64,000 nucleotides of DNA, taken from positions 1 through 64,000 of the forward strand of contig JAPLOA010000074.1 in the NCBI GenBank assembly GCA_026400835.1, written 5' to 3'. The notes under the pieces were generated by a model, which searched no databases, had not been told where the DNA came from, and saw only the letters and a list, made by a program, of their open reading frames with translations. Below, piece by piece: positions 54,088-63,300 of the stretch. Position 1 is the stretch's first letter; each line of letters opens with the position of its first letter. This stretch comes from Planctomycetales bacterium (GTDB lineage: Bacteria; Planctomycetota; Planctomycetia; Planctomycetales; Planctomycetaceae). The translations under genes were made by a program, and so were the position numbers.

Positions 54088-54153
54088 TAGCCGGATTCGT
54101 GAGAATTCGGATACCTTCCAGGGAGTCGCACCGAATTCTCACGACTCCGGCTA
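54088..54153. repeat. Palindrome with 23-nt arms
   Basis: Left arm starts TAGCCGGATTCGTGAG and the right arm is its inverted copy ending CACGACTCCGGCTA; 22 of 23 positions pair, around a 20-nt spacer. It lies in the 542-bp gap between DUF1553 and Spy-like genes. Confidence 0.8.
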
Positions 54154-54474
54154 CACAGAAACATCTCGCTCTGACTCTCTGTGTTCTCCGTGAACTCTGT
54201 GGTAACTCGTTATTGTAGGAGGGTGACCGTCAGCGACGGCCCTGTCAAGTACATCTGTCAGTGCCGGTTCGACCGGGAACACCACATGTTCTTCAAAGCG
54301 GGAAGGGCATTGAAAATGCCATACGGGCTGTCGGAGGTTCGTGGTGCCAGATCGCACAATGCGTGCGACTTCGCGCTCGGGTTTTCGGAACAATCGGCAG
54401 AGGCGAGGTCGCAATGATTCACCGTGCCAGTTTTGAAAATCTGCCGAGTGGCAGAATCCCTGGAAGCTCCAATG

Positions 54475-54510
54475 AAAAAGGGGCAACGGATTATTGCCCG
54501 TTGCCCCTTC
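54475..54510 (-). terminator. Intrinsic terminator after Spy-like gene
   Basis: Read on the minus strand: AAGGGGCAACGG, short loop, CCGTTGCCCCTT, then TTTC. It starts about 33 nt after the stop. Confidence 0.92.
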
Positions 54511-54542
54511 TCAAATTTGCTTCGTCTAACTGGCAGATCAAA

Positions 54543-55415
54543 CTATTCTGCTGGAGGACGACCACCGCGTCCGCCGCCACCCTGACCACCACGACCTCCT
54601 CCGCCGCCGGGGGGGCCACCAAATCCGCGACCGCCCATTAAGTCTCGCATTGTCAATTCAAATGCGGCTCCTTTCATTCCGTCCAGGACTTTCTTCTGGT
54701 CGTCTGTCAAAACAGCCATAGCTGCCTCTGTCGACTTCTTCTGCATCGCGGTCATCATTTCTGTCATCCTGGCCCGCATCGCTTCACGATCTCCGCCTTG
54801 TCCGCCGCCTGCAAACGCCTCCTGCATCGTCTTCTGACGTTCGTCATCAGCCGCCTTCTGAGCTTCGTCGAGCTTAGCGATCTGCTCATCGGTGATCATC
54901 AGCTTGCCTTTGATGTCGTCGGCCTTCAAAGTCGTCGTCGCAGACATGGCAAGACGAGCCTGGATAGCAACTTCGTCCAGACGCTTGACCTGTGGCTCTT
55001 CCATCAGGGCTACGAGGATTTCGTCTGTTTTCTTGCTGAGTTCTTCGCGTTCCTTCCGAGATTTTTCCATGTAAGCATTTCGCTCTTCTTCGGTCATCTT
55101 CTCGAAAGCTTCGCGATCCGGGCGAGGACTCGCGTCACGCTGTTCGTTATAGGCATCCAGAGCCGCATCGATCGTGGCCGCCTGAGCTTCTTCGATCTTC
55201 AGTTCCTGTCGGACTTTATCGATTCGCAACAGGGCAGCACGGTCAAGGCGAGGTCCACCGAACGGTCCACCGAACGGTCCGCCGAGACCGCCACCAAAGC
55301 CTCCTCGTCCACCTCGCTGGCGTCCGCCACCTTCCTGGGCTTGAATCGAAGTCATCGTCAACATTGCAATCAGGCCGAAAACCGTGACCTGACGCAGAAA
55401 CCGAGTCGTCATCAT
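54543..55415 (-). CDS. Exported Gly-rich Spy/LTXXQ-like protein
   Basis: 290 residues from the ATG at 55415 (GGAG 9 nt upstream). Signal MTTRFLRQVTVFGLIAMLTM ending near SIQAQE. A Gly/Arg linker (GGRQRGGRGGFGGGLGGPFG) leads to a helical body with the alternating pattern of Spy/CpxP relatives: RIDKVRQELKIEEAQAATID, AIQARLAMSATTTLKADDIK, TDEQIAKLDEAQKAADDERQ and AAMAVLTDDQKKVLDGMKG (LTDDQKK fits LTXXQ). The tail is again Gly/Arg-rich. It is probably a periplasmic chaperone-like or metal-binding protein; the Gly ends may bind polymer or nucleic acid. Confidence 0.7.
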   Translation of the reverse strand: MMTTRFLRQVTVFGLIAMLTMTSIQAQEGGGRQRGGRGGFGGGLGGPFGGPFGGPRLDRAALLRIDKVRQELKIEEAQAATIDAALDAYNEQRDASPRPDREAFEKMTEEERNAYMEKSRKEREELSKKTDEILVALMEEPQVKRLDEVAIQARLAMSATTTLKADDIKGKLMITDEQIAKLDEAQKAADDERQKTMQEAFAGGGQGGDREAMRARMTEMMTAMQKKSTEAAMAVLTDDQKKVLDGMKGAAFELTMRDLMGGRGFGGPPGGGGGRGGQGGGGRGGRPPAE

Positions 55416-55607
55416 GATAGGGTGCTCCAAATTTAAAAGGCTGTGGCCCACAAGCGAGGAAACATCCCCGAGCCGTGTGGTATCAACCCCACTTGCCTAT
55501 TCCAGATTCTGTGAAACCTGTCGCAGAAGGAAGGTTTTCCGAAAATATTCGGGCTCATCAAACGAAGCGGTGGCAATTTTCGGCGAGTCAACGCCGAAAA
55601 AGACACA

Positions 55608-57008
55608 TTAAAGTTCGCTTAGTTTGCCAGACCGATAGCTCAGATCCAGTAATTCCATCGGATGAACAACCGGCACCGACTTCCCGCTTTTCTTAAGCTG
55701 TGCCTGCAATTGCAGTGAGCAGCCCGCGTTTCCGGAAACGACCAAATCAGGTTGCACCTCCAGGAGGCACTGTACTTTTCGCTGCCCAAGCCGATCAGCC
55801 ATTTCCGGCTGAGTCAGGTTGTAGCTGCCGGCCGCTCCACAGCAAAGTTCCGGCTCCGCGATCGCTCGAACGGTAATTCCCGGAATGAGCTTGAGCAGAT
55901 CCCGAGGCTGTTGGCGAATCTTTTGAGCATGCTGAAGATGGCACGCATCCTGGTAGGCCACTACCGCCTCGACTCGTCCTTCAGGTTTGACAGGACCGAG
56001 CGTCATCAGGAATTCACTGATGTCTTTGATGCGATGACTGAATTTCGCTTCCGGCGAATTCCGATTATGAGTCAACTCGGCCTGAGTCCCCTGCGGATGA
56101 TTGAGTTCCTCAGCGATATGACTGTAGTCCTTCAACATCGCCCCGCAGCCCGCGACATTGACGATGATGGCATCCAGCGTCTTATCTTCAAACGCGGCCA
56201 TGTTCTGTTTCATCAGCCCCAGAGCCGGCTCCGAAGCACCGCTGTGATAATGAATTGCTCCGCAGCAGCCCTGACTTCGCGGAATCACAACGTCACAACC
56301 GTTGGCTTGAAGAACTCTTGCTGTGGCCCAGTGCACATGGCGAAACATCGCGTCCGCCACGCAGCCAATGAACAAAGCAACTCGGGCACGACGAGGCCCC
56401 TGAGCCTGCAGGAATTCGGGCAGCTCGGGCAGAGGAGCCTTCAGCGTTGGCAATTGCGACTGCATTCTCTGCAGCCGCTCCGGCAGGAGTTTATTCAACC
56501 CTACCTTGTCCATGAATCGATCCAGCCCCAATCGCTGCATCCATCGCGCGGGAGTCAGTGCGAGCTTCATGCGGTTACGATCGGGGAACAGACCGTACAT
56601 AATCCAGCGATGAAACCAATCGGGCTTATGAGCCCCCTGCGGCTGACCAGCGTTAGCGGCACCGGAATTTCCGGCGGCTGACATTTGATGCATCTCAACC
56701 CGAAAAGGTTCGATCAGTCGACCGTATTGTACACCGCTCGGACAAGCCGTTTCGCAACTGCGACAGTCCAGACACAGATCCAGATGATGCCGCACTTTGT
56801 CGGTCAGATCGAGCCGTCCGTCGATCACGGATCGCATCAGATAAATGCGTCCTCGCGGGCTGTCATTTTCATCGCTCGTTTCGACATACGTTGGACACGA
56901 CGCCGTACAAAGGCCGCAGTGCACGCAGTCCAGAAATCGATCATAAGGAATAGACTGCCCGATCACCGGCAGTGACTCTGACTTGGTCGTAACATTGGTA
57001 TCTGACAC
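55608..57008 (-). CDS. (Fe-S) oxidoreductase, glycolate oxidase GlcF-like
   Basis: 466 residues from the GTG at 57008 (AAAGG upstream); longer starts run into a repeat region. Two 4Fe-4S motifs: CVHCGLCTASCPTY at ~25 and CLDCRSCETACPSG at ~77. Two CCG domains follow (ARVALFIGCVADAMFR, VVIPRSQGCCGAIHYHSGA, IIVNVAGCGAMLKDYSH; then AVVAYQDACHLQHAQ, AEPELCCGAAGSYNLTQPEM, VSGNAGCSLQLQAQL), each binding a noncubane cluster. This is the layout of GlcF and LutA-type subunits that pass electrons from glycolate or lactate dehydrogenase. The matching FAD subunits are not seen nearby. Confidence 0.9.
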   Translation of the reverse strand: MSDTNVTTKSESLPVIGQSIPYDRFLDCVHCGLCTASCPTYVETSDENDSPRGRIYLMRSVIDGRLDLTDKVRHHLDLCLDCRSCETACPSGVQYGRLIEPFRVEMHQMSAAGNSGAANAGQPQGAHKPDWFHRWIMYGLFPDRNRMKLALTPARWMQRLGLDRFMDKVGLNKLLPERLQRMQSQLPTLKAPLPELPEFLQAQGPRRARVALFIGCVADAMFRHVHWATARVLQANGCDVVIPRSQGCCGAIHYHSGASEPALGLMKQNMAAFEDKTLDAIIVNVAGCGAMLKDYSHIAEELNHPQGTQAELTHNRNSPEAKFSHRIKDISEFLMTLGPVKPEGRVEAVVAYQDACHLQHAQKIRQQPRDLLKLIPGITVRAIAEPELCCGAAGSYNLTQPEMADRLGQRKVQCLLEVQPDLVVSGNAGCSLQLQAQLKKSGKSVPVVHPMELLDLSYRSGKLSEL

Positions 57009-57146
57009 AGCGAACCTTTGTACTCTATTCTTCCAACAGGAAAACCCCCTCCAGCCTCGACTGATTTCCTGACTCAGACGATTTATCAACCGATGACTGC
57101 TGGCCCCGGTCGAAAATCCCCACACTTCTGTGGCAACCAACCTCGA

Positions 57147-57297
57147 CCAGGGTGTAGTCGCGGATAATTGTTAAGCTGGGAGGGCGAGGCTCCTGCCGAG
57201 CCACTGCACTACGGAAACGCACGGCTCGGCAGGAGCCTCGCCCTCCCGGAATTGCACTTCGTTGCGAGCTACCGAAATCCGCGACTGCACACCCTGG
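57147..57297. repeat. Nested double palindrome
   Basis: Inner arms of 25 nt with perfect complement: GGGAGGGCGAGGCTCCTGCC (first 20) at 57178-57202 and its inverse at 57223-57247. Outer arms CCAGGGTGTAGTCGCGGAT at 57147-57165 and the inverse (two-base insertion) at 57277-57297. Frames through it give 'GRGSCRA'-type peptides that are not proteins. Confidence 0.85.
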
Positions 57298-57740
57298 ACT
57301 AGCGGGTTGTAGACCCAGTCGCTTTTTCACGAAGCGTCAGACACCCACCCGACGAGCCAGCAAGGAATTCCATGGTTTTGCCTCGCTTGCACTTCGAGTT
57401 GGCAATAAATCAACAGCCTGCTTTCGCCTTTCGACTGAAGGAATCAATAGACAGCCGCCCGAGTATGTCAGATTGAGTGGCACAATTGAAGCACACACCG
57501 TTTCTCAACAGTCCTGAGGGAGGAGTTCAGGGCCATCCATAACCTGGCTCGAGTTGCCAATCGCAACATTGCTTTGCAACAGCCGCCAGATCACGCTGGC
57601 TCGACGGACTACGCTAAATCAAATGGAGAACATGATCTGGAGACCCCGAGACCCTCAATCGTAGTCAGAAACAGGTGGATGGCCCTCATTTTCGATACCG
57701 TTACAGCAGATTGCCGTAGATTTTTCTTCACGCCAGTACT
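57298..57740. other. Intergenic region, GlcF-like gene / exported unknown
   Basis: No gene over ~440 bp beyond the palindrome. It lies upstream of the GlcF-like gene and downstream of the exported protein, both read leftward; the GlcF-like promoter should lie between here and 57009. Confidence 0.35.
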
Positions 57741-59198
57741 TCAGAATTCCATGTTGTACTTTTGCGTCATCGCTTTTCGAATTTCCAGCGTAGCATTGTC
57801 AATGAGAGTCCAGCCCTGAAGCTTTACGCTTGTTCCACTGGAAACAGCGTCCGCTCGGATGTTCCCCGCATTTGTCTCAGCGACCCGGGGGCTGGTATAG
57901 TTGTAGGCTCGGTAACCATAACCGTCGTCATATGATACTCCCGCTTCACCGACAGCGACGCGTTCTGCGGAAGCCCCCTGCATATTGCTCATTTTGCGGG
58001 AGCCAGAAATGATTCGCAGAGTTTCTGTGAGCTTCTCACCATACGTCAGCAACTCCTCGTCCACATGCAGGACTGGAAGTCGGTCAATCTTTGCAGCATA
58101 TCGTTCAATCCAGCCAGCATCGCCTCCGGAATTGACCTTGGTTCGCTTTTTCAGATCAATGAGCATCGAATCAACGGCGTGAAAATAAGCTTGCGAACAC
58201 TTCGCTATGGTCGCCTGAGAACTGTCCTCAATGTTTTCGTCCTTCAAACTGCTGAATTTTGTTGTCGGCAGTTCCATCAGCGTAAAGACACGACGCAGAG
58301 CATCATTGTCCAGTTCGCCGGCCATAATGATCGAGTTCCCTTTGACTGAGCAGCTCCATTTTTCAGTCCCTGGCAGGGAAAACTGTAGATTTTCCATCGC
58401 GCCCAGTACAAGGCCTTTGGCGACATCTTCCTTCAGCGAAACTGGCACTTCGAAGTCAATTCTTGCAACGGCCTGAACCTTCGTGCCAAACGTGATTTGA
58501 AACACAAGCCCCTTCAGACTACTGATCAGCTCGATAGTTGAATCCAGGTTCTGACTGGCCCCGGTCTCTGACGCTTCCAGTCTGGCACGAACTCGATGAG
58601 GCTGGATGGCGTCAGCCGCATCAATAGCCATCACCACTTGCGCACCTTGGCCGGCGGAAGTCGTCAATGCTGCAAGGTAATCGGACAGCATTTCAGGCCG
58701 TGTGGTTTTGCCATTTTCAGCCCAGCGTGCGATTGACTGTCGATCCGCCGGAGCCATGAGTCCGAGTGTTTGGGGGTCAAGTTCAATAAAATACGCGTCG
58801 CTTGGAACCCACGCTGCCTTCACCCCCTGAATTTCATCGGCATATCCACCTTCGGCCCGAGCGATCAAGCTCATGGAGAAAGGCTCTTTCATGCCCATTA
58901 CGGCGACTTCCCAGTTCTTTGCACATCCTCGGACAAGATCCAGTTGGGCAGCAATTGCGACCTTATCAGCTTCGGGAGGAAGGTACAGCGGACGATCTGC
59001 GTTGCCGTCGTTAAATCGACGAGCCCAGCCATTCGCCTTCGCGATGGGAGATGCCAGAACGGCGTCGACATCAATCAGCACCAGTGAGTTTGACCCCCGT
59101 GGTACTTTCGAAATCAGTGTTGGAAAATCAGAGGCGTCCGCGGTTGCTGCTGAAATTGTAAGTCCGACTGTAAGCAATCGAATCAACAGATTGAACAC
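57741..59198 (-). CDS. Exported protein of unknown function
   Basis: 485 residues from the GTG at 59198, which has AAAGGA about 7 nt upstream; a TTG at 59204 directly abuts the site and is less likely. Signal peptide FNLLIRLLTVGLTISAATADA. Mature part: PRGSNSLVLIDVDAVLASPI and VAIAAQLDLVRGCAKNWEVA, later MAIDAADAIQPHRVRARLEA and AVARIDFEVPVSLKEDVAKG. A C-terminal region is Tyr/Gly-rich (VSYDDGYGYRAYNYTSP). I recognise no named domain; the first part reads like the planctomycete 'DUF3352-like' beta-helix proteins, but I cannot confirm it. Alone in its neighbourhood. Confidence 0.65.
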   Translation of the reverse strand: MFNLLIRLLTVGLTISAATADASDFPTLISKVPRGSNSLVLIDVDAVLASPIAKANGWARRFNDGNADRPLYLPPEADKVAIAAQLDLVRGCAKNWEVAVMGMKEPFSMSLIARAEGGYADEIQGVKAAWVPSDAYFIELDPQTLGLMAPADRQSIARWAENGKTTRPEMLSDYLAALTTSAGQGAQVVMAIDAADAIQPHRVRARLEASETGASQNLDSTIELISSLKGLVFQITFGTKVQAVARIDFEVPVSLKEDVAKGLVLGAMENLQFSLPGTEKWSCSVKGNSIIMAGELDNDALRRVFTLMELPTTKFSSLKDENIEDSSQATIAKCSQAYFHAVDSMLIDLKKRTKVNSGGDAGWIERYAAKIDRLPVLHVDEELLTYGEKLTETLRIISGSRKMSNMQGASAERVAVGEAGVSYDDGYGYRAYNYTSPRVAETNAGNIRADAVSSGTSVKLQGWTLIDNATLEIRKAMTQKYNMEF

Positions 59199-60074
59199 GA
59201 TCAATTCCTTTCAGGAAAGTAATGACCTGGCGTGGCGCATTGACAGGGATGCATTCGCATGAGCCAAAGATAATGAACGCACCACGCGGTAAAGAATACG
59301 GTTTTTAAATGCCTCCAGCAACCAGATCCTCGCTGGCACTTGCGAATCATTGATATTTACGTGCTATCGCAAAGCCGAGACCGGGACCTCACGCTTTGCG
59401 CAGTTTACTTCGCTGATGACGAGCCATCGCTGCGTCGCGATTCATGGAGCGATTCATGGGGCCATCCGCCGAATCATGTGCCAACTACCCTTACGAAAAT
59501 GAAATTTGCCCCCTGAATTTTGCAAAAAACATGCCATCCAACTGCGTTGCCGTATCACACGCCTAAAAGAGCGGATTGAAGATTGAGCGTCCGCTGTGAA
59601 CGTTTCGACTACGGATGCCGAGGATGTTCGCATCGAGCACAGGGAGCAAGCGGGCGGGCTCCGCTTGCACTGTTTCCAACACGGAGAAAGGTTCTGGAGA
59701 AACAGACGACGCGCCGCTCCATCAACAAAGGTTGCCTCTCAATGATTCTGGATCAGTATCTGAGGCTGCTTGACTGGAGGGGCCGTCAGATTCGTAAAGG
59801 TAAGGTGGGAGCGATTCCGGATGGGTGTGCTCCGAATCTGGAACACCTCGAATGATCAATGGACTGAAAAGGTTGTGAATCACATATGCGTGGCACTATA
59901 CACTATTGATCTCGAAGCTGATCTAAATTGGTCTCGAGGTTTATGCGGCCATAGACCAACGGCATAATTCAGTAACCCTGTGGACCGCCTTTCCATTTGC
60001 GAATGACGACGTCCCTGGTATCCTTGGAGGCCTTGCCGTATACGATTTCGTCCTTCCCGCCTTCCGGAGCTCCC
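59199..60074. other. Long intergenic region before second DUF1553 gene
   Basis: About 870 bp with no credible gene. A GCAAGCGG / CCGCTTGC inverted repeat occurs at ~59650. The promoter of the DUF1553 gene should be near the right end, that of the exported unknown near the left. No dispersed repeat copy seen. Confidence 0.4.
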
Positions 60075-63000
60075 ATGAGCATTCTCGGCCTCCTGGTTCT
60101 GATGCTGTGCGGTGTCGAGGCATTGGCTGATGAGCAATCTCAGGGTGGGAAGCCATCCGAGCAGTTTACAAAGCAAGTTCGTTCACGCGACGAATCGTTC
60201 AAATCTGAAGTCATGCCGCTGCTGAAACGTCACTGTATTAAGTGCCACGGAGTTTCCAAGAAGGAGGCAGGCCTGCAACTGCATTCGGCGGTGCGAATCT
60301 TTCAGGGAGGTGAATCCGGTGCGGTGGTGATCCCGGGACATGCGGAAACAAGCCCACTTCTGACTCGAGTTCAGAAGAATGAAATGCCCCCGGAGAATCC
60401 TCTTTCATACTCTGAAAAGCTGATTTTGGAACGCTGGATTGCTGACGGGGCCCCGGGACTTCCGGCGAACGAGGCTGAAGCCGAATCCATGCAGCGGGAT
60501 GAGCACTGGGCGTTTACTCGGTTGCAGCCTGCGGAACCGCCGCATGTTGGCCAGTCAGAGATTTGCCGCACCCCGATCGACCAATTCATCCAGTTCGAAC
60601 TGGAAAAGGTCGGTCTCCGAATCAGTCCTGCCGCTGATCGACGCACCTTGATTCGACGCGTGAGTTTTATCCTGACGGGATTACCGCCGACTCCGGCGGA
60701 AATTGAGAACTTCCTTGCTGACGAATCCGCCGAAGCATGGAGCAATATGGTCGAACGTTACCTGAACTCAGAACAGTACGGTGTTCGTTGGGGACGACAT
60801 TGGCTTGATGCCGCTGGCTACGCGGACTCCAATGGCTACTTCAACGCCGATTCTGATCGACCACTGGCGTGGAAGTATCGTGACTATGTTGTTCGTTCCA
60901 TCAACGCCGACAAACCGTTCGATCAGTTTGTGCGTGAACAAATTGCCGGCGATGAATTGTCCGGATTCGATCCTGAGAAACATCGCAAAGCCGCAACTCA
61001 GGAAATGATTGATCAGCTTATTGCAACGCATTACCTGAGAAATGGCCAGGACGGGACCGGTGAAAGCGATGGCAATCCGGATGAGGTTCGCATCGACCGC
61101 TACACAGCTCTGGAGTCTTCTCAGCAAATCATCGCATCGTCTCTGCTGGGTCTCACGTTTCAATGTGCCAAGTGTCACGACCATAAGTTTGAGCCATTGA
61201 CGCAGAAAGATTTTTACCAGTTTCAGTCTGTGTTATTCCCGACATTCAACCACGAGAAATGGGTGAAGCCCAACGAGCGAATTGTCCACGCAAATCTCCC
61301 GGGTGTTTACGACGCGTGGGAGAAACAAATCACTGACGCCAAAGAACAGCTCAATGTTCTGCAGAATGATCTGCGCGAATGGTCGACGATGAATCGCCTG
61401 CCGGAGCTTGTTCGATTCTCTGATGATTTTTCCATCGGCGATCGGCTGAATGAAAACTGGAGCAACACCATTGCCGGTGACGATGGCCCGGCTGGAGTTT
61501 CCACGGTGAATCTTCTGACCACCGCTCCAGAGAATCTGAATGATCAGCCTCTACCGGCCGCCTTGAGCTCCAACGGTCTGCTACAGATCGTCGAAGGTGG
61601 CGAGACTGGCGATAAATGGCTGACTACGAAGCAAACGTTCGATTGGACACCAGACGTTGAAGGTCAGTGGATGCAGGTCACCTTTTCGCTGGTCGATACA
61701 AAGGTGCGAGACGACGAGAAGCCAGCAGAGCGAATTGCCTACGGGATCGCTCTGCACGATTTCAACAACAACAGCACTGTTGCCGGTGGCAATATTCTGA
61801 TCGACGGCAACCCGGCCGGCGGAGCTTCCGTGCATGTCGATTATCCCGGCCCGTCGTCGACTCACGCCGGAAATATTGGCAGCGCAGGGTATGTGGCCGG
61901 GAAGTCATATGGTGTCCGCATCACTCATGGGGCGAATCGCAAGTTTCAGCTGCAACATCTTGTCGATGGTCTCCCGGAAGGCAGGACCATAGAGCTTGCC
62001 GAAGCCGATCTGCCTGATGGCGGCTTTGCGTTCGGTCTGTGCTGCAATCGCAGTTTTCAGGTTGACAATGTTCTGGTCGAAGCTTCCTTCGCCGTTGATT
62101 CTCAATCACCGAGTGGTCCTGCTGTGGTGCAGTTCCAGGCAGAACTCAAAAAGCGTCAGGATGAAATCAAAACCGTCGCCGATGAGATCCCCAAACTGCA
62201 GGCACAGGAACCCGGTCGCATTGCGTGGCAGACTGATACGGAGCCTTCTCCGCCGGACGTGTTTCTGCTTGATCGCGGTGAATACTCTCACCCCAAAGAC
62301 AAAGTAGCGCCTGCGCCGGTCTCAGCGTTGAATGATGAAAACAATCCGTTGGAGATTACGGCCCCGTCGAACGGATTTCCTTCGTCAGGTCGTCGTCTCG
62401 CCTGGGCCAACTGGGTAACGAAGCCCGGTTCTCGAGCCGCCTCGCTGATGGCTCGCGTGCAGGTCAATCGAGTCTGGCAGCAATACTTCGGCACTGGTCT
62501 GGTCAGCACTCCGGAAAATCTCGGCATGAGCGGTGCGGAGCCGACTCATCCGGCACTGATCGACTGGCTCGCTCAGGAGTACATTCGCTCCGGATGGAGT
62601 CTGAAATCACTGCATCGTTTGATTCTGCAGTCGGCCGTGTTTCAGCAAACCAGCTTTGCAAACAACGACGGGACTTCGGCCGATCCGTATAACAAGCTGC
62701 TGTGGAGATTTCCGATTCGTCGTCTGGATGCGGAAGCGGTACGAGATTCCCAGTTGGCCATCAGTGGTGATCTAAATATGTCGTTGGATGGCCCGTACGT
62801 CGCGACAACTCGAAACGGAGCCGCTGAAGTACTGGTTCCAGAAAACAATCCTGGGGCGTTTCGTCGTTCGATTTATCTGCAACAACGACGCAGTCAGGGG
62901 TTGAGTCTGCTGAATGTTTTCGACGCGCCGATGATGGTGGTGAATTGTACTCGCCGCCCGGTAACGACAATGCCTCTGCAGTCGCTGACGCTGTTGAATT

Positions 63001-63260
63001 CGGAATTCGCCGTTCGCCGAGGTCACAATTTTGCGAAGCGAATTCTGAGCGACCCAACGATCTCGGATGAGGACCGCATCAAGCAGGCTTTTTTGCTGGC
63101 GACGGGCTCTCCATGTGAAGACGAGATCGCTGCGGAATCGCTGGCTTTTATTAAGCAGCAGCAGGAACTTTACGCCGAGTCATCCGACAGTCAGCACAAA
63201 GCGTGGGCCGATTTCTGCCAGCTTGTGCTGGCCAGTAACGGGTGTCTGTATTTGGAATAA
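60075..63260 (+). CDS. Planctomycete cytochrome (PSCyt1)/DUF1549/DUF1553 exported protein, second copy
   Basis: 1061 residues from the ATG at 60075 (GGAG 8 nt upstream); the start gives a signal peptide MSILGLLVLMLCGVEALADE. Order: PSCyt1 heme segment (CIKCHGVSKKEAGLQLHS, ILERWIADGAPG), DUF1549 (LPPTPAEIENFLADESAEAW, GVRWGRHWLDAAGYADSNGY), second CXXCH in CAKCHDHKFEPLTQKDFY, a beta-sandwich (~440-690), a short coiled coil (FQAELKKRQDEIKTVADEIP) and DUF1553 (VQVNRVWQQYFGTGLVSTPE, FQQTSFANNDGTS, RRSIYLQQRRSQGLSLLNVF). Similar to the copy at 50.8-54.0 kb, but no DUF1501 gene is adjacent and the insert domain is not a plain LamG. Confidence 0.93.
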   Translation: MSILGLLVLMLCGVEALADEQSQGGKPSEQFTKQVRSRDESFKSEVMPLLKRHCIKCHGVSKKEAGLQLHSAVRIFQGGESGAVVIPGHAETSPLLTRVQKNEMPPENPLSYSEKLILERWIADGAPGLPANEAEAESMQRDEHWAFTRLQPAEPPHVGQSEICRTPIDQFIQFELEKVGLRISPAADRRTLIRRVSFILTGLPPTPAEIENFLADESAEAWSNMVERYLNSEQYGVRWGRHWLDAAGYADSNGYFNADSDRPLAWKYRDYVVRSINADKPFDQFVREQIAGDELSGFDPEKHRKAATQEMIDQLIATHYLRNGQDGTGESDGNPDEVRIDRYTALESSQQIIASSLLGLTFQCAKCHDHKFEPLTQKDFYQFQSVLFPTFNHEKWVKPNERIVHANLPGVYDAWEKQITDAKEQLNVLQNDLREWSTMNRLPELVRFSDDFSIGDRLNENWSNTIAGDDGPAGVSTVNLLTTAPENLNDQPLPAALSSNGLLQIVEGGETGDKWLTTKQTFDWTPDVEGQWMQVTFSLVDTKVRDDEKPAERIAYGIALHDFNNNSTVAGGNILIDGNPAGGASVHVDYPGPSSTHAGNIGSAGYVAGKSYGVRITHGANRKFQLQHLVDGLPEGRTIELAEADLPDGGFAFGLCCNRSFQVDNVLVEASFAVDSQSPSGPAVVQFQAELKKRQDEIKTVADEIPKLQAQEPGRIAWQTDTEPSPPDVFLLDRGEYSHPKDKVAPAPVSALNDENNPLEITAPSNGFPSSGRRLAWANWVTKPGSRAASLMARVQVNRVWQQYFGTGLVSTPENLGMSGAEPTHPALIDWLAQEYIRSGWSLKSLHRLILQSAVFQQTSFANNDGTSADPYNKLLWRFPIRRLDAEAVRDSQLAISGDLNMSLDGPYVATTRNGAAEVLVPENNPGAFRRSIYLQQRRSQGLSLLNVFDAPMMVVNCTRRPVTTMPLQSLTLLNSEFAVRRGHNFAKRILSDPTISDEDRIKQAFLLATGSPCEDEIAAESLAFIKQQQELYAESSDSQHKAWADFCQLVLASNGCLYLE

Positions 63261-63300
63261 AGCTGAACAGATTGACGGATGCCGCTGGAAGACAAGTGGC

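Larger units (their letters stand above)
54001..54542. other. Intergenic region DUF1553 gene / Spy-like gene
   Basis: No gene. Holds the 23-nt-arm palindrome (54088-54153), a CTCTGTGTTCTCCGTGAA repeat-like stretch at ~54177, and the terminator at 54475. Promoter of the DUF1553 gene lies at the left end. Confidence 0.5.

Noticed and set aside
57025-57330. Open frame encoding a GRGSCRA / ARQEPRPPS peptide
   Set aside because: It is a direct translation of the nested palindrome and overlaps the GlcF-like start on the same strand; such peptides are repeat artefacts.
59583-59855. Plus-strand frame before the second DUF1553 gene
   Set aside because: No family, no signal, and low-complexity composition; probably non-coding.
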